From Polyodon spathula (taxonomy: Eukaryota; Chordata; Actinopteri; Acipenseriformes; Polyodontidae): DNA of 64,000 nt. Shown one piece after another: positions 56,286 to 64,000 of the stretch. The stretch lies in assembly GCF_017654505.1 (NCBI RefSeq), contig NC_054537.1:70286145-70350144 (forward strand), in the 5' to 3' direction. The position numbers were made by a program, and so were the translations under genes. Below the pieces are notes generated by a model. It ran no database searches, was not told where the DNA came from, and worked only from the letters and a program-made list of their open reading frames with translations. Within the stretch, counting starts at the first letter, position 1; each line of letters begins with the position of its first letter.

Positions 56286-56294
56286 AGGAGGGGG
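56286..56294 (+). other. Polypurine tract
   Basis: AGGAGGGGG lies four bases before the 3' LTR, where plus-strand priming is expected. Confidence 0.7.
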
Positions 56295-56298
56295 TATA

Positions 56299-56857
56299 TG
56301 TAACAAAGTGCCCGCCCCTGTGTATTATCTGTTATGTGTTGCGTGTGGTGTGTTTAAATGTTGGTGTATAGACATTGGTACACGGGATATAAACGGGTCT
56401 GTGTAACACGAGTGTTTAAAAATGTATATGTGTATTTAGGCACGAGGATTGCACAGCACTTCACGTGCAAGTAAAATGTAGTAATATGTGAGCACGGGGA
56501 ATTGCACTTTATTAATTCACGTGCTGGGATTCAAGTGAATAATTAATTGGTAATTGAATCCCAGCACAATAGTATATATAGATGCACGTTGGCACATACT
56601 GGGGTTGGGTGTTCGGTGAGCGGAGAACGGGATTGGAGACGGAGGAAATTAGTAGTAGTAGTCTGTTTTCGTTTGTCTATTTATTTTGGCGTAGAGTGCC
56701 GTGTCCTGTGTTTTTCGTGTTTGTGTAAACCTTTTATTTTGTAATAAACCGGCGCCAACAGGCGTCTTCATCATTTCATTTCATCCGTCCTGTGTTTTGT
56801 GTATTTGCCTTACCTTTCCTGGTTCTGACGCCGCCCACTTCGGCCGTCTCTGTGACA
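56299..56857 (+). repeat. 3' LTR
   Basis: 559 bases, TGTAACAAAG ... CTCTGTGACA. The inverted repeat arms lie at 56521-56534 and 56554-56567, TATATATA at 56573-56580 and AATAAA at 56743-56748. It is fuller than the 5' LTR. Confidence 0.95.
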
Positions 56858-56862
56858 GGGCT

Positions 56863-57500
56863 CCACAAGCTTTATTTACTGTTAGGTAATGTTGTGGGAA
56901 GCTTCTGATAAAATGGGTTGTGGAATGTGCTGCCACTTCTTATTGAGCATTGACGGGTACTTCACATGTCCACGGTTGAAGGATTCTGCTCAAACCATTC
57001 TTTCCATGGCATGTTCCACATGATTCAGGATTGATAAGTGTCATGGTCAGTTCATGTGTTCAACCCCTCTCACCCTCCATATACTGGTTGACTACCTGGG
57101 CTCTGAGGATGCAAGTTATCATCTACAAGTACAATGTCAAGGCCAACAGCACCAGCAAAAGGTGTCTTTCACGTGTCACTCTCTTGTTTCTCCCCATGTT
57201 AATAATTAGGCTTTTTATCTTTTCACACATTTCACCTCTGGAGACCTGGTTTAGCTAGTGCACAAGCTAAATGGGTTTAATGGTCTCAACTGTGCTAAGA
57301 AGGCATTAATCCAAATCTCAAAACTACAGAATAATAGGCAGCCTAAACATAAGAGTCACCTAGGACTGAATAGTATGAGATGTATGGTCAAGTCAGAATT
57401 GAGGTGCAAAGGGAAGCTCTGCATGGAACTTGCTGGCAATAAAACTAGTCACTTACAGGAACACTTCATAAGCACCAAAACAAAAAAATATATATCATAT
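56863..57500. other. Noncoding stretch
   Basis: No recognisable gene. Open frames of 75-85 codons at 57031-57258 and 57258-57515 lack motifs. Confidence 0.5.
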
Positions 57501-57501
57501 A

Positions 57502-58444
57502 CAGGGATGCACTGAATCCATCTCAAAAGATTCGGCCGAATACAGAACCCAATTCCGAATCCTGCAAAAATTGTCAAGAAAACTGTTGAATGAAAAACAG
57601 ACTGGCAGCTACTAACAAGTGAAGTGCGCAATCTAGTTTTTAGCCTTTTAGTTTATAGTATTTTTTATTAAAGAATGGAGATATATCGCTGAATAAGATT
57701 TTAGAGTGAAACGTACACGTGTCAAAATACAGAACCGTTTACTTTACCTTTACAAGAAAGGAGTGCTGCATCTTTGCTGTAACCCATTATTTTCTTTAAT
57801 GACATTTCAATCTGTGTCAACTGATCTGAGAGCTATGCACCGTGTGTGTAACACCATCAAATAGGCTATGAAATTGTTTTAAAATTATTTTAATAAAACA
57901 CAGCAGTTCCCAAATAAATCAACTTGTATTGGCACATTACAATAACATTATTTAATTTACTAAAGCATGTTGTTCAACAACGTCTTGCACATCTGACAGT
58001 TGTGAAGTTACAAAAAAATATATATTTCTGTGCACTGATTTATTTTTATTTTTTCTCAGCACAAAGCAACAAAGCACAAAAGTCTACAACAGTTTGCCGT
58101 TGCTATATATTACAGGTGTAGTGCATAACTACTCCATGAAAAGTGTAATGTTGCATACGGGGGTATGTTTGCATTCAGCAGCTGTGTGATTGTTTAGTGC
58201 GTGAGCCACCAGTAATTCAGGGAGTTGAGAGCTGCGACAGAGTTCATCAAACTTGTTCTTGTTATTAAATACAACAGTTACGTTCAGTACCAGGTTCGTG
58301 TCTTTTATTTAAATAAGAGCTGCATACATTGGAGGGATGTATTAAAATGGATGTGCGTCTGGGCAGATAAGTTCAACTGAATCCGAACCCTGCTCAAAAA
58401 GTAGGTATTCAGGCTGAATCCGAAACAAATCCTGACTCTTTGAG
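57502..58444. mobile_element. hAT-like non-autonomous element, candidate
   Basis: The left end CAGGGATGCACTGAATCCAT followed by AGATTCGGCCGAATAC is typical of hAT termini. Near the right side the motifs GAATCCGAACCCTGCTC, GGCTGAATCCGAAACAAATC and CTTTGAG recur in inverted sense relative to the left. Flanking ATCATATA (57494-57501) and CTCATATA (58445-58452) could be an 8-bp duplication with one mismatch, though the right side merges with a TA microsatellite. No transposase frame is present. Confidence 0.5.
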
Positions 58445-58447
58445 CTC

Positions 58448-58537
<90 letters not shown>
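58445..58537. repeat. (TA)n(CA)n(TA)n compound microsatellite
   Basis: About 50 bases of TA, then ACACAC, then TATATATA. Confidence 0.95.
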
Positions 58538-58539
58538 AG

Positions 58540-59929
58540 ACTTAATGCGATTTTGATTGTGTACCAACAGCCCTCACAATAAATGTTCCCAATAGAACAG
58601 TGCTGTATGGTGATCAAACATCTCTTGATTGATGCAGTAGTCATGTGACCAATGTTACATTCCTGGATTAGTTACACAACATAAAAGTTAATCTCTTAAG
58701 ATTAATCTTATATAACATTTCTACTGTCTCCAAATTTACTTTAAACAGCCGACCTGTCATTTCATTGGCTGAGCTAAATGTCTGTCCCTGAAAGAAGTTT
58801 AATAGACTGAGGAGATGTACGGAAAAGATTACATTGTTATTGGAGGTGATTACTTGCAGACCATAGGAATTTTGAGGAATAAATAGATGGGCTTTGGGGA
58901 AAAGAGAGCTGCTGGTCATCTCTGGTACTTGTCAGTACATACAGTATATGGCATTGGAACAGATAAATGAAAGGGGTGAGAAAATGATCCTATCTTCAAA
59001 GACATCTAAGCATTTTTAAAATTTATTTCATTTGAATATCCAGAAATGTGGTTTTATGCCATGGTGACAGTCAAGAGTGGTAAGAAGTTCTATATGATAC
59101 CGGTATTGGTAGTCATCATAGATCTCAGAAGTTATTGATTGTCTGGTGAGGGAATATATGAGTAAACAAGACTGTTGAGAAAAGAAAACCTGAACAAAGT
59201 AGACAAACTAGGATTGAGAGCCACTAAAATCACTTTACTCCTCTAACTTAAAGGGTTTTAGTACTTCTAACTTTTTTAGGACAGTGGGGGTTTTTTTGTT
59301 TTTTTTAAGACAGTGCCTCCCAACACAAACTAACTGATGGCAAATATAATGGATAATGTAAACATTTATGTAATAAACAATTGCCTTTGGATTGCAAAAG
59401 TCACCTGTCCTAGATTGTAGCTTTTCCTTTATATCACAAAATATATATATTTTTTTTCTGTTACCTCAAAAGCAAGCACTATTTGTACAATATTGAAGAT
59501 TTTATGAGGTTTGTCTAGTTGCACACTACTTACCACCTGTCACCAGCCATGCTGAATGAGAACTGCCTGATGGAACAAAGGAGATTACTGATGTGTAAAC
59601 ATTTTGTCTGCAGGATGTATTTCATTTTACTGTACCGGTAGTGTAATCCTCTATTGCTTATGACAACAGGAAAGCTAACATCTGTTCTAGGATGTGGTTA
59701 GGTGATCTCCAAACATTTTACATGTACAAAAACAATTGCAAAAGAGTATTGACCTGGTATTTTCCACTTTCCCTTATAAAGTTGTATTAGAAATGTCCAC
59801 TTTATTTAAGTTAAATATAAATAAGTATATAGTTTGAGAGTAACGTATTATGAAAATGAAAAATATGAATGAGGTGTAATTGCAGAATGTGTGACTGTAT
59901 CTTAATTTTGAACTTGACTAATTGAATAA
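58540..59929. other. Noncoding stretch
   Basis: No recognisable feature. Confidence 0.6.
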
Positions 59930-59934
59930 GTCCT

Positions 59935-60536
59935 TGTGGCAATGTGCCCCGCCCCTGTGTGTATTTGTGTGTTATATGTTGCGTGTGGTGTGTTAATGTT
60001 GGTGTATAGGTATTGGTGCACAAGATAGAAATGGGTCTGTGTAGCATGAATGATTTAAAATGTATATTTGTATTTAGGCACAAGGATTGCACAGCACTTC
60101 ACGTGCAGGTAAAATCTAATAATATGTGAGCACGGGAAATTGCACTAAATTAATTCATGTGCAGTTGTACCGAGACTCCAAATAAATGATTGATTAGCAG
60201 CATGTTTTCACGCACTCAGGGTTTGGTGTTCGGGAGTGCAGAACGGGTGAGAGATAGAGGAGAGTAAAGCTACAATATAACAATTGCTACAGCGTGCTGG
60301 AAGTGCCAGCACAGTATTTGTTTAGTGTTCATCCACTCGTTTGTTTGTCTGTTTAGTGTGTTTTGTTTGTTTCTTTATTTTGGCTCAAGTGCCGTGTCCT
60401 GTTTTGGTGTCAGTGTTTTTGTTACAACCTTTTTATTTTCTGTTTTACAATAAACAAGCACAAGCAAGCGCATTTACCATATCATTCGCAGTGCTGTGTG
60501 TTTTCTTCTGGTCACCACTGAAGCCAGCCTGTCACA
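59935..60536 (+). mobile_element. Solo LTR of the same family
   Basis: It begins TGTGGCAATGTGCCCCGCCC and ends AGCCAGCCTGTCACA. It is flanked by a perfect 5-bp duplication GTCCT (59930-59934 and 60537-60541). The motif order matches the other LTRs (GGATTGCACAGCACTTCACG, GAGCACGGGAAATTGCACT, GTGCCGTGTCCTG). AATAAA is at 60449-60454. It is closer to the 51.6-kb copy than to the 53-56 kb element in its TGTGGCAA start. No interior is present. Confidence 0.95.
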
Positions 60537-60544
60537 GTCCTACA

Positions 60545-61740
60545 TTATCACTACAACACAGTGGAAAATAGGGCCTCATTGTCTACAAAAAAAAAAAACT
60601 ATATAAAATGGCCAAGTTAAACAAAGCACAACTGGAAGTAACTTGGTGGCACATTTTTTTGTGGTCACTCATTCAAAACAAGAAGTGTATAAACAGATAT
60701 TACAAAAATACATATGATATAGATTTGTCAACATTACAGTTCATTTTATCTTGTATATAGATATCATACATATAACATACAGCATAGCTGTATAATAGAA
60801 AATAAGTATGTTGTGTATGTAATGTGTCTCTTTATAACAACAAAAATCATTTTGCTGTTTAAGCAGCTCAGCATCCCTTCATGTCCCTCTTGCCAAACTG
60901 CACAAAATAACTTCTCTTATAATAATAAGATGTATTAACTTCTACTAAAATGCTCTTTTTCTGTTTGAAAAATAATAGACAGAAGATATGTGGTAATAGC
61001 CCTGAAGATTTGCCAAAAAAAGTTTTGGTCCTTTATACAGTCAGAGTAGAATTTCTCTACCCTTATTTGAACTTGTCTGGCGTCTCTACTATGACTCATA
61101 TCTTTAGATACTGTAACAAGTGTTCACATTGTTGGTGTGGCGTGAACATGACTGTCAGGAAGGGCTGGTTTTAAAATAAGCTGCTCTTATCCTGTTTGTC
61201 ATGTCACAGCAATAGGCCAGACCACCTCTGGCAGCATTGGAGCCAATTCATCCTTGTCTCATATTGTCTGTGGTTTTTTTTTGAGGGCTCTCAGAGTAGG
61301 TGCTTACATTTCTGCCAAGCTGGTCCAAAAAGTGTTCCTATTGGTGAACAGACTATCTTTCTAATTTCTTAGCAAGCAGACTAGAAGATGTCAGTCTTTA
61401 ATTAAGAATTGTTATCTGTGGTAAGTATTCATTGCATTGGTGTTTCTATGAAATGTATAATCCTGTCAACAATTTGACGTGCAAAAAAAGTTACATGAAA
61501 TAGAAGAAAACAAAGATTGAAAAAAACACAAAAACTACAGTATGGGCTGGTTAATTTACTTAAAGAAAATAAATGGACATTAATTTTATGGAAATAAGTC
61601 CAAAAAATCTCAACAACATTAAGGGAATTTTATGCCACTGCAAGAAATTCAACTGAGGACCAGTATTCAGTCTTATAAGGCTGAGCTAGACTAAATAGAT
61701 ATTTTAACAGTAGTTTTAACATCTTTGCTGATTGCGAGTT
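60545..61740. other. Noncoding stretch
   Basis: No recognisable feature apart from an A tract near 60587-60597. Confidence 0.6.
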
Positions 61741-61799
61741 TAAAACCAGCAATAATATACTCCTGTCAGTCAGGAAAACTCTTAGAAAAGCAGGTAAAG

Positions 61800-62275
61800 A
61801 CAAGGCCAGACACCACTCCTGAATTACCGGAACTTCAGGTCATCCAAGTTTATGCACCAACAACAAGCTATTAGAATGAATAAGTCGAAGATTTTTATGA
61901 AGTACAAGAACTACACGAAAATGGGATGAGCCACTATAAGTTCATTATCAGTGACGGAGAACCAAATGTGTGAAATCAACAGAAGAGCAAAAATAGGTCT
62001 TTGGAAAATTAAGTATGGTTCTGAAAGGGAAACTACCCTTATGCCTCAAGAGGAAAGTCTTCGACCAATGCGTGCTGCCAGTGCTTACTTACGGATGCGA
62101 AATCTGGGCCCTGAATGCAAAAATTGACTCAAAAATTACAAACAACTCAACGGAGTATGGAAAAATGCATGCTGGGAATAACAATAAGAGACAGGAAACG
62201 GTATAAGAGCGCAAACAAAAGTATGCAATGTTATTATAAGAGCGAAAAAACTGAAATGGCAGTGGGCAGCTCAGT
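61800..62275 (+). pseudogene. RTE-like LINE remnant, endonuclease joined to RT tail
   Basis: One frame near 61836-61935 reads LQVIQVYAPT then EVDFYEVQ-like residues and FIISDG, the start of an apurinic-endonuclease domain. After about 60 bases the sequence jumps to KRKVFDQCVLPVLTYGCEIW ALN, then TTQRSMEKCMLGITIRDRKR (62045-62200) and TKVCNVIIRAKKLKWQW (62210-62270). This is the post-catalytic tail of RTE/BovB-type ORF2. The bulk of the RT is deleted. Frames change at least twice. Confidence 0.75.
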
Positions 62276-62279
62276 GAAG

Positions 62280-63130
62280 CACCTACTGGATTTGGAGCAG
62301 TTAGAATCTGTGAGATTTAATTTTTTTCCAAAAATGTCTTTAGTTGAATCTGATATTATATGCAACCTGGGGAAAATCCATTTTATAGTCAGATCCCAAG
62401 AAGAGAGATGTTCAGTTGTTAAGGATGGCAGAATAACACTAGCACTGGAGATTTTGAAGAAAAACGGTAAACAGACACGGCAAGGAGTGCATAAAATGGT
62501 AAGCAGCTCTGTGAACAAACTATTGTTGGCCATGTTTCCTTCTTTCAGCTAAATAAGTCAAAGTTTCATCTCTGTTAATGGTACAACTTAACAAGCTGCC
62601 TTGTTTGTTTTTTTTTTTGGTTTTTTTTTTTTTTTTTTAATTAATGATTTTGTGACATTGTATTTGTCTCTAAGTACTAGTGAGTGGTCCACACTGGTGT
62701 CATGTAATGATGGTAGAGCTATTAATTCACGGATTTAAGTTTCTGATTTGCGAACTGATTTTAAAAACTTGTATCCACAATTTTGTAAGTTGTGTGTTGT
62801 TTACAGTGCTAATGTTGTTTTATTTAATTGATGGGAGTATATTTTACACAGCAACTGCAGTCTATTATTTGAATGCATTAAAATACTCTCAGCGGAGGTA
62901 CAGTATATATGAAATCAGCTGAAGAAAGTACATTTACTTTAGTGCTTTAGCCATTGAGTGGGGGGAGTGGTAATAACTATTTAGTGATTTGCGCCTCACC
63001 TGTCAAAAAATGTATTGGATTTTTAATTTTTTTTTTAAGACAAGTTAGCCACAGGAATAAAAAAAATACAAATGAAGATTTTAGTTACCTTTGTACATCT
63101 ACCCCTAGGTGTGGGTACCCACTCTCCTCA
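62280..63130. other. Noncoding stretch
   Basis: T-rich tract at 62609-62638. An open frame running on from the LINE tail (to 62552) has no recognisable content beyond 62275. Confidence 0.5.
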
Positions 63131-63136
63131 TATATT

Positions 63137-63312
63137 TACCAGAAGGAAGTTCTAAATCTTGACTTTCGGTGTTGCAAATCTCTTGAGAATGAGATCTATA
63201 ATGAGCAGAAATTTATGCTGTTAATAAACTTGCAGTGATATTACGGTAGTTGTTCACAAAAAAGAGCTGTTTAGTACATCAAACTATTACTTTAACGCTG
63301 TTTGTTTTGTAC
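63137..63312 (+). repeat. Interspersed repeat, copy 2 (first copy at 6405)
   Basis: It starts CCAGAAGGAAGTTCTAAATC and runs to GTTTGTTTTGTAC, closely matching 6405-6578 in the same orientation with about a dozen substitutions and no obvious indel. Confidence 0.75.
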
Positions 63313-64000
63313 ATTGCACGCAAAAGTTCTACGAAGGATGGAGGATATGAATTCATAGTATTTCCGAACACATAAGTAATATTAGTACATAGAGCCCTAT
63401 GTCTGTAATTTATATAAATTTAGTAGAATTGTAAATGATTATTCACATTCTAGGTTTTCTCATCCTTACGCAGAGATCACAAAAAAAAACCATAAAACAC
63501 ATTGCTTGTCAAAACATTAATCAACAAGTCAAAATGTTTAAATTCAGTTACTAATTGATAGTTTAACATGTCTGTAGGCCCTGTTTTTGACAGTATTAAA
63601 AATTAAATTGAGTAAGGAAAGTATCTGTTGATTTGCTTTGGTTCAGAAACATAAAACAAGTATGTGCACTGTAATTTACAGTTAAAATACATTATAACTG
63701 CTGTAATCTGCTAATTATGCATTTGTCAATATGCTCTACATATGTTTGTCGTGTCTGTCGTGTAATTATGATTCTGTTCTTGCAAAATGACTTGTTTCAA
63801 ATAACCATGTTCAAATAAATATATACCAAGGTTTTCGGTTTTGTTGCATTCAGTAAAATGTGTTTCAAATTAATCTCTTTAAAGATATGATTTTCATTGA
63901 TTGCAATCTGATTTAGTGATGTTGCGGTGAATTTTAGCAAACATGATGACAACTTGTTTAGAATATAACACAGAATGAAAAGAAGAGTTTCCGCCAAATG
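63313..64000. other. Noncoding stretch to the right edge
   Basis: AT-rich sequence without a recognisable gene or repeat. Confidence 0.6.

Larger units (their letters stand above)
53068..56857 (+). mobile_element. Complete non-autonomous LTR retrotransposon carrying only a repeat-filled gag-like region
   Basis: Two LTRs (53068-53596 and 56299-56857) bracket a 2.7-kb interior. The whole is flanked by a perfect 5-bp duplication GGGCT (53063-53067 and 56858-56862). A primer-binding site resembling tRNA-Leu starts two bases after the 5' LTR, and a polypurine tract precedes the 3' LTR. The interior lacks protease, RT, RNase H and integrase motifs in every frame. It holds one gag-like region with a zinc knuckle and five tandem arrays. 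The family is likely Ty3/gypsy-related on LTR length, 5-bp duplication and PBS type, but that is inference. Enzymes would have to come from an autonomous partner. Confidence 0.95.

Noticed and set aside
53068..56857. Intact endogenous retrovirus with envelope
   Set aside because: No protease, polymerase, integrase or envelope motif is present in any frame; the interior is only the gag-like repeat region.

Overview
The window reads as vertebrate genomic DNA, most likely from a ray-finned fish. It is AT-rich and intron/intergenic-like, with many (TA)n, (CA)n and (ATT)n microsatellites. It holds decayed L2-, CR1-, L1/Tx1- and RTE-like LINEs, a gypsy-type LTR element, hAT and piggyBac DNA transposons and tRNA/CORE-type SINEs. 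The mix of old, diverse families would fit a non-teleost fish such as a sturgeon, paddlefish or gar, but that is inference; no host gene was found to fix the species. No complete protein-coding host gene, tRNA, rRNA or CRISPR array could be supported. Nearly everything nameable is a mobile element or a tandem repeat.

Layout. At 0-1 kb there is an orphan reading frame open at the left edge and a LINE tail. At 1.1-5.1 kb lies a 4-kb tandem tract in which one strand is almost purely G and T, with one 37-nt block where the strands swap. At 5-13 kb there is noncoding DNA with a hAT MITE (8.7 kb), a piggyBac remnant (9.9 kb) and a minus-strand CR1-like LINE (10.3-12.25 kb). At 13-15.8 kb lies a decayed BED/hAT transposase on the minus strand. 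At 16.4 kb there is an LTR-like promoter/polyA unit, and at 17.9 kb a broken Myb/SANT-like frame. At 21.7-26 kb an L2-like LINE is interrupted by two insertions. At 27-29 kb there is a CORE-type SINE and an 80-bp hairpin MITE. At 30-34 kb lies a minus-strand gypsy remnant, itself interrupted. At 36.8-38.1 kb there is a 1.24-kb hAT-like element with a perfect 8-bp target duplication. At 38-45.7 kb nothing firm is seen apart from a LINE tail and a cysteine-rich orphan frame. At 46-48.2 kb an L1/Tx1-like LINE carrying an internal 48-bp tandem repeat is followed by a piggyBac 3' end. At 51.6-60.5 kb three insertions of one LTR family lie in the same orientation. At 61.8-62.3 kb there is an RTE-like LINE remnant, and at 63.1 kb a second copy of a repeat also present at 6.4 kb.

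The most striking object is the LTR element at 53068-56857. It has two LTRs, a perfect 5-bp target duplication, a tRNA-Leu-like primer site and a polypurine tract. Its interior has no recognisable protease, reverse transcriptase or integrase. In their place is a zinc-knuckle, proline-rich gag-like coding region containing five different tandem arrays in a row (48, 36/39, 24, 27 and 54 bp units). All unit lengths are multiples of three. It looks like a young non-autonomous retrotransposon whose single protein is built largely of minisatellites. Two solo LTRs of the same family (51.6 and 59.9 kb), each with its own perfect 5-bp duplication, show that the family has inserted and recombined here repeatedly.
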